A stretch of DNA of 64,000 nt from an uncultured Tateyamaria sp. Its GTDB lineage: Bacteria; Pseudomonadota; Alphaproteobacteria; Rhodobacterales; Rhodobacteraceae. The stretch lies in NCBI RefSeq assembly GCF_947496075.1, contig NZ_CANMBJ010000002.1, forward strand, positions 434,001 through 498,000, in the 5' to 3' direction. A program made the position numbers and the translations under genes. The notes under the pieces were generated by a model, which saw nothing but the letters and a program-made list of their open reading frames with translations, was not told where the DNA came from and searched no databases. Shown one piece after another: positions 25,671 through 36,091 of the stretch. The first letter of the stretch is position 1. Every line of letters starts with the position of its first letter.

Positions 25671-27122
25671 ATGCAAACCCAACCGACGGCGAGCCATTTC
25701 ATTGGCGGCGAATATGTTGAAGACACGGCCGGAAAACCAATCGACGTGATCTATCCGGCGACCGGCGAGGTGATTGGCCGGGTGCATTCCGCGACACCGG
25801 CCATCGTCGATCGCGCGCTGGAGGCTGCACGCGGCGCACAGGCAGCATGGGCGGCCATGACTGGAACCGAGCGGGGCCGCATTCTGCGCCGTGCCGCCGA
25901 CATCATGCGCGAACGCAACCATGAGCTGTCGGTGCTGGAGACCTATGACACCGGCAAGCCGTATCAGGAGACGAGCGTTGCAGATGCGACCTCGGGCGCG
26001 GATGCGCTTGAGTATTTTGGCGGCATGGCCGCGACCCTGACCGGCGAGCACATCCAGTTGGGTGAGGACTGGGTCTATACCCGTCGCGAACCTTTGGGTG
26101 TGTGTGTGGGCATCGGGGCGTGGAACTATCCCACCCAGATTGCGAGCTGGAAAGGCGCGCCTGCGCTGGCTTGCGGCAACACGATGGTGTTCAAGCCTTC
26201 GGAAACGACGCCGCTCTGTGCCTTGAAGGTCGCCGAGATCCTGCATGAAGCGGGTGCACCTGCGGGTGTGTACAACGTGGTGCAGGGCTTGGGCGACGTG
26301 GGCGCGGCGCTGGTATCTGACGCCCGTGTCGACAAGGTGTCGCTGACCGGTTCGGTGCCGACTGGGCGTAAGGTCTACGCTGCTGCGGCGGCCGAGATGA
26401 AGCATGTCACCATGGAGTTGGGGGGCAAGTCCCCGATGATCGTCTTTGACGATGCCGATATTGAGAATGCGGTATCGGGGGCGATCCTTGGCAACTTCTA
26501 TTCCTCGGGGCAGGTCTGTTCCAACGGAACGCGGGTGTTTGTTCAGAAAGGCATCAAGGAGGCATTTCTGGCGCGGCTGTCCGAGCGGTTGGGGCAGGCG
26601 GTGATTGGCGATCCGCAGGACCCTGCGACAAGTTTTGGTCCGATGGTCAGCGCACGCCAGATGGAGATCGTGCAGGGCTACATCGCCAAGGGGCAGGATG
26701 AAGGCGCACGGCTGGTCTGCGGTGGCAATCGGCTGCAGCGTGATGGCTTCTTTCTGGAACCAACGGTGTTTGCCGACGTGACCGATGGCATGACCATTGC
26801 TCGCGAAGAGATATTTGGCCCCGTCATGGCGGTGCTGGATTTCGAGGATGAGGGTGATGTGATGGCCCGTGCCAATGACACCGAGTTTGGTCTTGCCGCA
26901 GGCGTCTTTACCCGTGATCTGGCGCGCGCGCACCGTGTGGCTGCCGGGTTCGAGGCGGGCACCTGTTACATCAACACGTACAATGACGCGCCGGTCGAAG
27001 CGCCATTCGGCGGGGTGAAGGCGTCGGGTGTGGGGCGCGAAAATTCCAAAGCGGCCATTGAGCACTATAGCCAGGTGAAATCTGTCTATGTGCGCATGGG
27101 CGATCTCGAGGCGCCGTTTTGA
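25671..27122 (+). CDS. betB: Betaine-aldehyde dehydrogenase
   Basis: 483 aa, NAD(P)+-dependent aldehyde dehydrogenase converting betaine aldehyde to glycine betaine. Catalytic residues: general base Glu 249 in MELGGKSP and nucleophile Cys 283 in GQVCSNGTR; the coenzyme site is FKPSETTPL (~174-182) and LTGSVPTG. Ends with the BetB-like [17 protein letters not shown] lies 5 nt before the ATG. Third catabolic gene of the bet operon. Confidence 0.97.
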   Translation: MQTQPTASHFIGGEYVEDTAGKPIDVIYPATGEVIGRVHSATPAIVDRALEAARGAQAAWAAMTGTERGRILRRAADIMRERNHELSVLETYDTGKPYQETSVADATSGADALEYFGGMAATLTGEHIQLGEDWVYTRREPLGVCVGIGAWNYPTQIASWKGAPALACGNTMVFKPSETTPLCALKVAEILHEAGAPAGVYNVVQGLGDVGAALVSDARVDKVSLTGSVPTGRKVYAAAAAEMKHVTMELGGKSPMIVFDDADIENAVSGAILGNFYSSGQVCSNGTRVFVQKGIKEAFLARLSERLGQAVIGDPQDPATSFGPMVSARQMEIVQGYIAKGQDEGARLVCGGNRLQRDGFFLEPTVFADVTDGMTIAREEIFGPVMAVLDFEDEGDVMARANDTEFGLAAGVFTRDLARAHRVAAGFEAGTCYINTYNDAPVEAPFGGVKASGVGRENSKAAIEHYSQVKSVYVRMGDLEAPF

Positions 27123-27127
27123 GAACG

Positions 27128-27178
27128 CCCTTTTTCGGCAAGCCGCCCACCCACCCACCCCGTCTTGCCGAAAAAGGG
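27128..27178. repeat. 15-bp inverted repeat with C/G-tract loop
   Basis: Perfect arms CCCTTTTTCGGCAAG (27128-27142) and CTTGCCGAAAAAGGG (27164-27178). The 21-nt loop is a run of CCCA units; on the minus strand it reads as four G-runs with one-base spacers, able to form a G-quadruplex. It lies right after the betB stop and splits betB from betA. A related element sits between ppk and ppx (47624-47660). Confidence 0.7.
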
Positions 27179-27369
27179 TGGGCAGGGGGTGACCTGGGCA
27201 TGCGTGTTTATGTGAAGGATTTTTGCTGAGAGGTGCTTGAGGGCGCGATCTGCGCCTCAAGACACCTGTTCGATGATGAGATGCGATTCCCCGATGCCTC
27301 AAGGACAAGCCGCGCGCATGCGCGGTGCTGCGCATCCTTGACCCACCGCGGAATCACGGAAGGTGAGAC

Positions 27370-29016
27370 ATGGAAGCAGATTATGTCATTATAGGTGCCG
27401 GGTCGGCCGGCTGTGCTGTGGCCTACCGGCTGGCGGAGGCCGGAAAATCGGTGCTTGTGATCGAGCATGGTGGTACTGACGCCGGGCCCTTCATTCAGAT
27501 GCCTGCGGCGCTGTCTTATCCGATGAACATGAAGCGGTACGATTGGGGCTACAAGTCGGAACCGGAGCCGCATTTGGGTGGACGCCAGCTGGTCTGTCCG
27601 CGGGGCAAGGTGGTCGGTGGGTCTTCGTCCATCAACGGCATGGTCTATGTGCGCGGGCATGCGCTGGACTATGATCATTGGGCGGAGAGCGGGGCCGATG
27701 GCTGGGCCTATGCCGATGTGCTGCCGTATTTCAAACGCATGGAGAGCTGGAACGGCAATGGTCATGGCGGCGATGCGGGATGGCGCGGCGCCGAGGGGCC
27801 GCTGCATGTCACACGGGGGCCGCGCAAGAACCCCCTGTTCCGCGCCTTTGTCGAGGCAGGGCGGCAGGCCGGCTACGAGGTCACCGATGATTACAACGGG
27901 CAAAAGCAGGAAGGCTTTGGTCCCATGGAGCAGACGGTGCACAAGGGGCGTCGCTGGTCGGCGGCGAATGCGTATCTCAAGCCCGCGCTGAAGCGGCCCA
28001 ACTGCGATCTGGTGCGTGGGCTGGTCGAACGTGTGGTCATGGAAGACGAACGGGCCGTGGGCGTTGCCCTTGCGAGTGGCAAGGTGGTACGGGCCCGGCG
28101 CGAGGTGATCCTGGCTGCGTCGTCTATCAACTCGCCCAAGATCCTGATGCTGTCGGGGATTGGTCCGGCTGCCCATCTGGCCGAGCATGGGATTGACGTT
28201 GTGGCGGATCGCCCGGGTGTCGGGGCAAACCTGCAAGATCATCTGGAGATGTACATTCAGTACGCCTCCAAACAGCCGATCACGCTCTACAAGCACTGGA
28301 ACCTGTTTTCCAAAGCGTTCATTGGCGCGCAGTGGCTATTCACCGGCACGGGGCTGGGCGCGTCGAACCAGTTTGAAAGTGCTGCTTTCATCCGCAGCAA
28401 GGCAGGCATCGCGTATCCGGATATCCAGTACCACTTTCTGCCCATGGCCGTGCGCTATGACGGGCAGGCGGCGGCCGAGGGGCACGGATTCCAAGCCCAT
28501 GTGGGGCCGATGCGGTCGCCGTCGCGCGGGGCTGTGACCTTGCGGTCTGCCAACCCTGCCGACGATCCGGTGATCCGGTTCAACTACATGAGCACGGAGC
28601 AGGATTGGGACGAGTTTCGCACCTGCATCCGCCTCACGCGCGAGATCTTCGCTCAGGACGCTTTTGCGCCGTTCGTGAAACACGAGATTCAGCCGGGTGC
28701 TGCGTATCAGAGTGATGACGAGCTGGACGACGCGATCCGGGAACATGCCGAGAGCGCCTATCACCCCTGCGGGACGTGCCGGATGGGGCGCGCCGATGAT
28801 CCGATGAGCGTGGTCGATCCCGAGGGGCGCGTCATTGGTGTCGATGCCCTGCGCGTTGTCGACAGCTCGGTCTTTCCGCGCATCACCAATGGCAATCTGA
28901 ACGGGCCGTCGATCGTGACCGGTGAAAAGATGAGTGACCATATCCTTGGGCGTCATCTGCCGCGCAGCAATGACGTGCCTTGGGTGCATCCCGAGTGGGA
29001 GACTGCGCAGCGTTAA
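27370..29016 (+). CDS. betA: Choline dehydrogenase (GMC oxidoreductase)
   Basis: 548 aa, FAD-dependent oxidation of choline to betaine aldehyde at the inner membrane face. N-terminal GAGSAG (9-14) binds FAD, GMC signature 1 is [18 protein letters not shown] (~78-95), and the active-site His is at ~465 in HPCGTCRMG. Length fits BetA (~550). It is 247 nt from betB, with a strong hairpin between, so it may also be served by its own promoter. Confidence 0.96.
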   Translation: MEADYVIIGAGSAGCAVAYRLAEAGKSVLVIEHGGTDAGPFIQMPAALSYPMNMKRYDWGYKSEPEPHLGGRQLVCPRGKVVGGSSSINGMVYVRGHALDYDHWAESGADGWAYADVLPYFKRMESWNGNGHGGDAGWRGAEGPLHVTRGPRKNPLFRAFVEAGRQAGYEVTDDYNGQKQEGFGPMEQTVHKGRRWSAANAYLKPALKRPNCDLVRGLVERVVMEDERAVGVALASGKVVRARREVILAASSINSPKILMLSGIGPAAHLAEHGIDVVADRPGVGANLQDHLEMYIQYASKQPITLYKHWNLFSKAFIGAQWLFTGTGLGASNQFESAAFIRSKAGIAYPDIQYHFLPMAVRYDGQAAAEGHGFQAHVGPMRSPSRGAVTLRSANPADDPVIRFNYMSTEQDWDEFRTCIRLTREIFAQDAFAPFVKHEIQPGAAYQSDDELDDAIREHAESAYHPCGTCRMGRADDPMSVVDPEGRVIGVDALRVVDSSVFPRITNGNLNGPSIVTGEKMSDHILGRHLPRSNDVPWVHPEWETAQR

Positions 29017-29070
29017 GTATTGCTGAACAAACCGTTTGAAGTCTGGGCGTGACATCTCCAAGTAAAGGGA

Positions 29071-29721
29071 ATGTTAAGACTTTGTTCGGTGCTTGTTCTC
29101 TTGGTATGGCCCGCGTTGACGTGGGCCGATCTGCGTGGTGCGGTGCGTGTCATTGATGCGGACACCGTGGATGTGGGAGAGACCCGGGTCCGGCTTCACG
29201 CCATTGATGCGCCGGAGCAGGAACAGCTTTGCCAGACCGATCAAGGTGCCGATTTTGCTTGCGGTGCTTGGGCCACGGCGCGGGTTGTGGAAGCCTTTGA
29301 GGGGCGGCGCGCCACGTGTGATCATGTGGACAGGGATCGCTACGGACGGGTGGTGGCCAGATGTTCGATGCAAGGCGTGGATATGGGCCGGCATATCGTA
29401 CGCGAGGGATGGGCCTTTGCCGCGCGTGCCTACGGTCTGGACTACGATCTGGACGAAAAGGTCGCGTATGTCGCGGGCCGGGGATTGCATGCGTTCCAGT
29501 TGCAATCGCCCACGCAGTTTCGGCAGGCACAGGCGAAAGGCCGTGTGCCGCCGCACCCGTCCTGTGCGATCAAGGGCAACATTTCCGACAATGGGCGTGT
29601 TTTCCATATGCCGGGCCAGAGGTTTTATCAGCAGACAGAGATCCACGAAGCCAGCGGGGAGCGGTGGTTCTGTTCCGAAGCGGCGGCATTGCGGGCCGGG
29701 TGGCGCGCAGCGTCGTACTGA
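29071..29721 (+). CDS. Exported staphylococcal-nuclease-like (SNase) protein
   Basis: 216 aa. A signal peptide of ~19 residues (MLRLCSVLVLLVWPALTWA) precedes an SNase domain: VIDADTVDV, RVRLHAIDAPE (catalytic Arg and Glu), and DRDRYGRVVARC (second Arg). Four or more cysteines suggest disulfides in the periplasm. The extra C-terminal part (IKGNISDNGRVFHMPGQ...WFCSEAAALRAGWR) is the SH3-like excalibur-type tail often seen after alphaproteobacterial thermonucleases. Substrate nucleic acid not shown. Confidence 0.88.
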   Translation: MLRLCSVLVLLVWPALTWADLRGAVRVIDADTVDVGETRVRLHAIDAPEQEQLCQTDQGADFACGAWATARVVEAFEGRRATCDHVDRDRYGRVVARCSMQGVDMGRHIVREGWAFAARAYGLDYDLDEKVAYVAGRGLHAFQLQSPTQFRQAQAKGRVPPHPSCAIKGNISDNGRVFHMPGQRFYQQTEIHEASGERWFCSEAAALRAGWRAASY

Positions 29722-29740
29722 GGGTTGAGGCCAACCGCCC

Positions 29741-31141
29741 CTAGTTCACTGTGTAGGGCAGCAGACCGCGGGTATCGGGATCGACGGACAATTGCCGTTC
29801 CAGAGGCGGGACGGAGCGCTGGTGGCAGGTCTTGCGCTCGCAGATCCGGCATGAGATGCCGATGGGCTCAAAAGCTTCGGTGCGGGTGATGTCCATCCCG
29901 TCCGCATAGACCAGTTGTCCCGCGTGCTTGACCTCGCAACCCAGTGCAATTGCGTAACGGCGTGTGGGCGCTCCAAACCGTCCTCCGGTCTTGGATACGT
30001 CGCGCGCGAGGCTGATGTAGCGCACCCCATCCGGTGTTTCGGCCAATTGGCGCAGGAAGTGCCCCGGCTGTTCAAAAGCGCGGTGCACGTTCCAGAGCGG
30101 GCAGGCGCCGCCGAAACGTGCAAATTGCAGGCGCGTGGCAGAGTGGCGTTTGGTGATCGTACCTGCCTGATCGACCCGTACGAAGAAGAAGGGCAGGCCC
30201 TTGGCCCCCGGGCGCTGCAAGGTCGACAGCCGGTGGCAGACCTGTTCGATGGAGGCTCCGAACCGGGTTGCAAGTTGTTCCAGGTCATGCCGCGTGTCCT
30301 GTGCCGCCTGCAGGAAGCGGGTGTAGGGCATGAGCGCGGCCCCCGCGAAGTAGTTGGCGAGGCCGATCTTGGCGATGGAGCGTGCCTCGTCCGTTTGGAA
30401 ACGGGCGAAGTCGAGCGTTGCTTCGAGCAGCTTGTCCTGTTGCAGCAGGGCGACCTGCAACAGCATTTGGAAGGTCTGGCTTTCCTGGTTGGCACGGTTC
30501 GAGATGGTCAGCGTTTTGCTGTCGGTATCGTAGTGGCGCAGGGTGTCCGTGTCGTCAAAGGTGACGTCGGCCCCGATATGGGCCAGTGCGGCCACGGCAA
30601 CTTGTCGAATGCTGTGATCCGTGCCTTCGGCATTGGCAAAATGCTCGGCCGCCCGGTCCACGGCGTCGATGTAGTTGTCGCAATAGTGGAAAAAGTCGCG
30701 CACCTCTTCCCAGGGCGACGGGCGGGCGCGGGCGTCCTCGCGGCCCAGTGCCTCGTCCAGTGACGCAAGCCGTTCGTGGGTTTGCCGGTAGGCGCGGTGC
30801 AGATCGAGGAAGGCGTGCGCTAGGGCTGGTGCGTTGGACGCCGCAAGCCGCAGGTCGGCCAGGGGCGGCATGTCGCCGGAGAACACAGGGTCTGCCAATG
30901 CCTCACGCATGTCCGACACCAGACGTTCGCCGTCACCCGAGCTGAGCTCGGTCACATCGAGCCCGAATTCCTGCGCGAGGTTCAGCAGGACCGTGGTGCT
31001 GACGGGCCGGTTGTTGTTTTCCATCTGGTTGAGATAGGGCAGGGACACGCCCAACTTGGCTGCAAAATCCTTTTGCGTGAGTCCAACGCGCGTGCGTACC
31101 TCGCGCAGTTTTGCTCCGGCATAGAGTTTGGGGGCGGCCAT
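29741..31141 (-). CDS. pccR: PccR, short-chain fatty acyl-CoA regulator (ScfR family)
   Basis: 466 aa. N-terminal XRE HTH (~10-62; LREVRTRVGLTQKDFAAKLG, then VSLPYLNQMENN), a central IrrE/DUF955-like region (~170-310), and a C-terminal ScfR domain with a cysteine cluster CRICERKTCHQRSVPP. The Rhodobacter sphaeroides homologue PccR senses propionyl-CoA and activates pccB and the mutase gene by binding paired TTTGCAAA boxes. Such boxes are found next to this gene and before pccB. Divergent from the propionate genes. Confidence 0.93.
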   Translation of the reverse strand: MAAPKLYAGAKLREVRTRVGLTQKDFAAKLGVSLPYLNQMENNNRPVSTTVLLNLAQEFGLDVTELSSGDGERLVSDMREALADPVFSGDMPPLADLRLAASNAPALAHAFLDLHRAYRQTHERLASLDEALGREDARARPSPWEEVRDFFHYCDNYIDAVDRAAEHFANAEGTDHSIRQVAVAALAHIGADVTFDDTDTLRHYDTDSKTLTISNRANQESQTFQMLLQVALLQQDKLLEATLDFARFQTDEARSIAKIGLANYFAGAALMPYTRFLQAAQDTRHDLEQLATRFGASIEQVCHRLSTLQRPGAKGLPFFFVRVDQAGTITKRHSATRLQFARFGGACPLWNVHRAFEQPGHFLRQLAETPDGVRYISLARDVSKTGGRFGAPTRRYAIALGCEVKHAGQLVYADGMDITRTEAFEPIGISCRICERKTCHQRSVPPLERQLSVDPDTRGLLPYTVN

Positions 31142-31152
31142 GATGTGTCCGT

Positions 31153-31190
31153 TTTGCAGTTTTGCAGTGGGCGTAGGCTAGTTTTGCAAA
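31153..31190. promoter_or_regulatory. PccR-type boxes upstream of pccR
   Basis: A perfect TTTGCAAA palindrome at 31183-31190 and two tandem TTTGCAG copies at 31153-31159 and 31161-31167. They lie 11-50 nt before the pccR ATG, which suggests autoregulation. Spacing between the copies is not the N4 of the reported operator. Confidence 0.6.
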
Positions 31191-31206
31191 GTGCTCAGCG
31201 CAACCA

Positions 31207-32424
31207 CTATGCGTGGGTCAAACGACGCTCGCGACGATAGACTGCGCCGATGGCGATCAGGGCGCAGATGCCCGTGATACACATGATGTAGAGCAACGGG
31301 TATGCTCCGGTTTCAGGCGTTAGCAGGAAACCGGCGAGCGCAGACAGCGCGGCCCCGCCGCCGATCATGATCGCCCCGCCGAGACCTGATGCTGTGCCCG
31401 CCAGATGCGGGCGGACAGAGAGCATGCCCGCGGTTGCGTTGGGGATCACCAGGCCGTTGCCGAGGCCCACAAAGGTCATCATCCCGAAGAATGACACGGG
31501 CGTGCCTGCACCAGCGAGGAAAATGGCCAGTGACAGGAATGTACCCACTGCGTTGGCCAGCGTCCCCCACAGGACCAGTCGATTCACGCCGAACCGTGTG
31601 GCGAACCGGCCGCTGAGCCCGTTGCCAATAAAGTAGCCGATGGCGGGTGCGCCAAAGAAGAAGCCAAGCTGTGCCGGTGACATCCCGAACACTTCGGTTC
31701 CGACAAAGGGGGCGCCGCCCAGATAGGCAAAGAACGATCCCGAGCAGAAGGCAGCCGCCAGTGAATAGCCCCAGAAGCGGGGTGAGCGCAGAAGCTCGGG
31801 GTATTCCTTGAACTGACCGACGAGAGATTTCGAAGAGGGTTGAGCCGTTTCGCCCACATCAGAGTGCACCAGCCAAAAGAGCAGGCCGCCGGTCAGGAAG
31901 AAGAACCAGAAGACGGATTTCCAACCGAACACCTCGTCCAGAACGCCACCTATTCCCGGCGAAATCATTGGCACAACTGCCATACCCATGGTGACGTATC
32001 CGATCATCGAGGCGGAGTGATCCTGGTCATAGAGATCGCGGATAATGGCGCGGCTGAGCACCATGGCGACGGCGATGATGGCCTGACACATACGGAAGAA
32101 CAGAAAAACCTCGGCATTCGGGGCAAAGATGCAGCCCAGTGTTGCCAGCATGAACAGTCCGATGCCCCACATAAGCACCTTGCGCCGACCAAGGTTGTCC
32201 GAGATGGGTCCAATGATGGTTTGCATGATTGCGGACACGGCAAGATACAGCGCGACCGACAGCTGCATCAGCCGATATTCGGTGTCGAAATACGCTGTCA
32301 TATTTGGCAAGCTGGGCAGGAACATGTTCATGACCATGGCCGAGACCCCGGCCAGCAGGATCAGCGTTGCGATATGAGGCGGGGTTGTGCGGTCCAGAAA
32401 GCGGACCTTGGGCGGCGCTTGCAT
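31207..32424 (-). CDS. MFS multidrug exporter, Bcr/CflA type
   Basis: 405 aa from the ATG at 32422-32424; the longer open frame has no Shine-Dalgarno. Twelve hydrophobic segments. The N-terminal motif A GPISDNLGRRKVLMWG, SRAIIRDLYD and the drug-H+ antiporter motif C-like VVPMISPGIGGVL are typical of the Bcr/CflA group. It stands between pccR and pccB, divergent from pccB, and shares an intergenic region full of TTTGC boxes, so its expression may follow PccR. Substrate unknown. Confidence 0.9.
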   Translation of the reverse strand: MQAPPKVRFLDRTTPPHIATLILLAGVSAMVMNMFLPSLPNMTAYFDTEYRLMQLSVALYLAVSAIMQTIIGPISDNLGRRKVLMWGIGLFMLATLGCIFAPNAEVFLFFRMCQAIIAVAMVLSRAIIRDLYDQDHSASMIGYVTMGMAVVPMISPGIGGVLDEVFGWKSVFWFFFLTGGLLFWLVHSDVGETAQPSSKSLVGQFKEYPELLRSPRFWGYSLAAAFCSGSFFAYLGGAPFVGTEVFGMSPAQLGFFFGAPAIGYFIGNGLSGRFATRFGVNRLVLWGTLANAVGTFLSLAIFLAGAGTPVSFFGMMTFVGLGNGLVIPNATAGMLSVRPHLAGTASGLGGAIMIGGGAALSALAGFLLTPETGAYPLLYIMCITGICALIAIGAVYRRERRLTHA

Positions 32425-32486
32425 GTCGGTTGAGGTATGCGCGGGAAAGTGAACTGTCCAGTGCAGCTGCGCACAGGGTGATGTGA

Positions 32487-32534
32487 TTTGCTGATTTGCA
32501 ATTTGCACAAAGGCTATTGCGAAAAGTTTGCAAA
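32487..32534 (+). promoter_or_regulatory. PccR-type operator upstream of pccB
   Basis: TATTGCGA (32515-32522), 4 nt, then a perfect TTTGCAAA (32527-32534) fits the TTTGCAAA-N4-TTTGCAAA pattern reported for Rhodobacter PccR. Three more TTTGC copies start at 32487, 32495 and 32502, nearer the MFS gene. A tentative promoter follows: TTCAAC (32550-32555), 18 bp, TATAAG (32574-32579). Confidence 0.72.
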
Positions 32535-32604
32535 TATTCTGATTGACGCTTCAACCGACGGCTATTGCACTTGTATAAGGCCCGAAATCACCAGCGGGGA
32601 CAGC

Positions 32605-34136
<1,532 letters not shown>

Positions 34137-34137
<1 letters not shown>

Positions 34138-34478
34138 TGGCTCGGTCTGGTTGGCATATCCTGAAGGCCGATGCGGGCGTGACCCTGTGTCGTCATCTTC
34201 CGCCGCGGTTTGATTTTACGGTGAGTACGGTGCTGCCGAGTGGTCGAGCCGTTCGACTGGCGCATCAGATTCGACAAGATCTGTGGCGAGCGCTTCAGAT
34301 GCTGCGAGGATTTTCGCCTGTGGTGCGCTTGGAGCAGATCGCCGAGGGTTGGCAGGTTATAGCGGGTGGGCGTGTTGCTGTTCCTGTCACCACAGCGGTC
34401 ACCGCGCGTGCCCAAGCCGTTCTGGATGACCCAAGTAACCGTGCCCGGTGGGTGCGTTCCGCAGGGTGTGCAAAATGA
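34137..34478 (+). CDS. Uncharacterised 113-aa protein coupled to pccB
   Basis: ATG overlaps the pccB stop by one base (TGATG), and its stop overlaps the next ATG, so translation is coupled on both sides. Soluble, basic, with many Arg/Val (LPSGRAVRLAHQIRQDLWRAL; AVPVTTAVTARAQAVLDD). No motif I recognise. Position inside the propionate operon suggests an accessory role, but this is inference. Confidence 0.72.
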
Positions 34479-34870
34479 GTCTCTGGAAAAACCAGGCGTT
34501 TGCCATCAGTCATGCAGATAACAGTGCGTTCGAAGGCGCTGGGCTGCGTCCGTTCTTTGAGTATCGTCAGCTTGGTATCGCTGAGGCGACCAAGGGCGCC
34601 TACGGTGCCCATGTCATCCGAGCCGTGCCGAGTATGGAAAGTCCGGGAACGTGGCACAGCCATGAGCTGGACTTTCAGATGGTCTATGTCACACGCGGCT
34701 GGGTGGTTTTTGAATATGAAGGGCAGGGCGAGCATGTGCTGCGCGAAGGCTCTTGCGTTTTGCAACCCCCGGGCATCGTGCATCGTGAAGTTCGGCACTC
34801 CGACGACCTTGAATTGATTGAAATCACGTCGCCTGCAGACTTTACAACGCAAGAAGAAGATGCACGATGA
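34475..34870 (+). CDS. Cupin-domain protein in the pcc operon, 131 aa
   Basis: Begins MSLWKNQAFAISHADN at ATG 34475. A single cupin barrel: motif 1 GTWHSHELDFQMVYVTRG supplies two His and a Glu-like acid, and motif 2 is PPGIVHREV. It probably binds a metal or a small ligand. ATGA overlaps on both ends place it firmly in the operon with pccB. Substrate or partner unknown. Confidence 0.85.
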   Translation: MSLWKNQAFAISHADNSAFEGAGLRPFFEYRQLGIAEATKGAYGAHVIRAVPSMESPGTWHSHELDFQMVYVTRGWVVFEYEGQGEHVLREGSCVLQPPGIVHREVRHSDDLELIEITSPADFTTQEEDAR

Positions 34871-35346
34871 TGCGCGGACGGCCGCTGAATAGCACAGTGC
34901 GACGGGTTATCACCGCACGCACAGCAGCCCCGGAGGGAGGAGCCCGGACCCGCAATCGGGGATGGGTCCGGGGCTGCGTATACGCCGTGTGTTTGTCTGT
35001 AACATCTGCTTCTGCCCAAGATGTGCCGTCGGGCCAGCCCGTGTCGTTGTCCGAGGTTCTGCTGGATGCTGTAGGAGCGGAAAGCTGGGTGCGGTTCCGG
35101 TTCATCGCACCGGAGATTGCCAAGGATGTGGGCACGGTCAGCTACGCAAAAGCCGAGGATGACTTTCAGGCATTGTGCGATGGCTTTGCTCTCACTTACA
35201 TGACCGATTTCGAGTTGACGGCTGACGTAGTGGTCATTTCGCTGATGGACCGTCCGGTGCCGTTTGGAACGTCTGATCCAGACGCGACTCAGTTTTTCGA
35301 AGCGTTCCGTCCCGGGGCGGATGGATGTGTTTGGGAGGCTTTTTGA
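34867..35346 (+). CDS. Exported unknown protein (DUF6497-like), 159 aa
   Basis: The start at 34867 overlaps the cupin stop. The mature part (from about QDVPSGQPVSLSEVLLD) looks like a protein I remember as DUF6497 from propionate clusters of Rhodobacteraceae; that match is from memory. It has VRFRFIAPEI and two Cys. The N-terminus is odd: a 35-residue polar arm precedes a short hydrophobic stretch (CVYAVCLSVTSASA), and a strong palindrome lies in just that DNA. The signal peptide may have been altered by repeat insertion. Confidence 0.72.
   Translation: MMRGRPLNSTVRRVITARTAAPEGGARTRNRGWVRGCVYAVCLSVTSASAQDVPSGQPVSLSEVLLDAVGAESWVRFRFIAPEIAKDVGTVSYAKAEDDFQALCDGFALTYMTDFELTADVVVISLMDRPVPFGTSDPDATQFFEAFRPGADGCVWEAF
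34924..34977. repeat. Strong palindrome inside the exported-protein gene
   Basis: Outer arms GCAGCCCCGGA (34924-34934) and TCCGGGGCTGC (34967-34977) are perfect. An alternative inner stem AGCCCGGACCC (34941-34951)/GGGTCCGGGGCT (34964-34975) with one bulge competes with it. It covers codons ~20-37, before the hydrophobic core of the signal peptide. Confidence 0.6.
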
Positions 35347-35524
35347 TGCACCGGCGGATTTTTGCATATGCGGCATTGAGGCCACAACCCGCGCAAGCCT
35401 GTGTGCCACCATATCATTCGCCCGGAAAATCACGTATAGGCGGAACAAGCGGTCTTTATGATCGCCTTACCTCGCATCGGGTGCGTTTTTTCGCGTGCCT
35501 GGAAGTTGACTACAGGAGAGACAG

Positions 35525-35671
35525 ATGTCGAAGAGCATCAAAGTTTTGGGCATGGTTAGCCTCATGGTTCTGGTTGCAGCCTGCGGCCGCAACAACAACG
35601 ACGACGATTTCGTGGTTGTCGAGCCTGAGCCCATCAGCCAAGAACCTGTCCACACCGGCAAGTTCAAGTAA
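35525..35671 (+). CDS. Small lipoprotein, 48 aa
   Basis: ATG 35525 is preceded by AGGAGAG at 4 nt. A 20-residue lipoprotein signal with lipobox LVAAC (Cys 20) precedes a short acidic, Asn/Asp-rich mature part GRNNNDDDFVVVEPEP. Mature peptide only 29 residues, anchored by lipid. Lies between pccB and pccA with its own hairpin after the stop. Function unknown. Coding is supported by the lipobox, Shine-Dalgarno and hairpin. Confidence 0.78.
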   Translation: MSKSIKVLGMVSLMVLVAACGRNNNDDDFVVVEPEPISQEPVHTGKFK

Positions 35672-35676
35672 TTCTA

Positions 35677-35702
35677 CAGGGCGGGCGTTTCAGCCCGCCC
35701 TG
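35677..35702 (+). terminator. Hairpin after the 48-aa lipoprotein gene
   Basis: A 10-bp perfect stem CAGGGCGGGC (35677-35686)/GCCCGCCCTG (35693-35702), loop GTTTCA, starting 6 nt after the stop. The T tail is weak (ACATACCCCTTT), so termination may be partial. Confidence 0.6.
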
Positions 35703-35731
35703 ACATACCCCTTTGCCGCGGGGGGCAGCAC

Positions 35732-36091
35732 ATGCTGAAACATCGCGGTTTTCCCGGTCGTTTGACGGGCACTGATTTCCAATTCACCATTCGTCGTCCG
35801 AACCCCAAGGGTGTGACACCGCTTCAGCGGCGCGAGCGCTTTGCCGATCGCAAACCCGCTGATCGGCGGGCCGATGTGGCGTTTATGGCTGCCCTTTGGA
35901 CGCACTTTGGGGCTGAACCGTTCGAGCGCGGAAATCTGGATGCCGGTCGGCTGTCGTGGCTGTTTGGTCGCGAGGTGATTCCGGCCACAGATCCGTTTGA
36001 TCCCGCTGATTATGAAGCGCTTTTGCAGATCGACGAAGGTATTGCTCGTGCTTCATTTCCTGACGCATTCGGGGAGCATTGCGATGGGTAA
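35732..36091 (+). CDS. Uncharacterised 119-aa protein in the pcc region
   Basis: ATG 35732 has a G-run Shine-Dalgarno (GGGGGG). A basic N-terminal half (KGVTPLQRRERFADRKPADRRAD) and an acidic C-terminal half (DPFDPADYEALLQIDEG). No signal peptide or membrane helix. I do not recognise it. It ends 182 nt before a strong terminator, which may close the pccB transcript. Confidence 0.68.
   Translation: MLKHRGFPGRLTGTDFQFTIRRPNPKGVTPLQRRERFADRKPADRRADVAFMAALWTHFGAEPFERGNLDAGRLSWLFGREVIPATDPFDPADYEALLQIDEGIARASFPDAFGEHCDG

Noticed and set aside
25530-27335. 601-codon open frame on the minus strand opposite betB
   Set aside because: Antisense to a gene with full aldehyde dehydrogenase motifs. GC-rich coding DNA leaves the opposite frame open, and the translation shows no domain and is rich in His/Arg.
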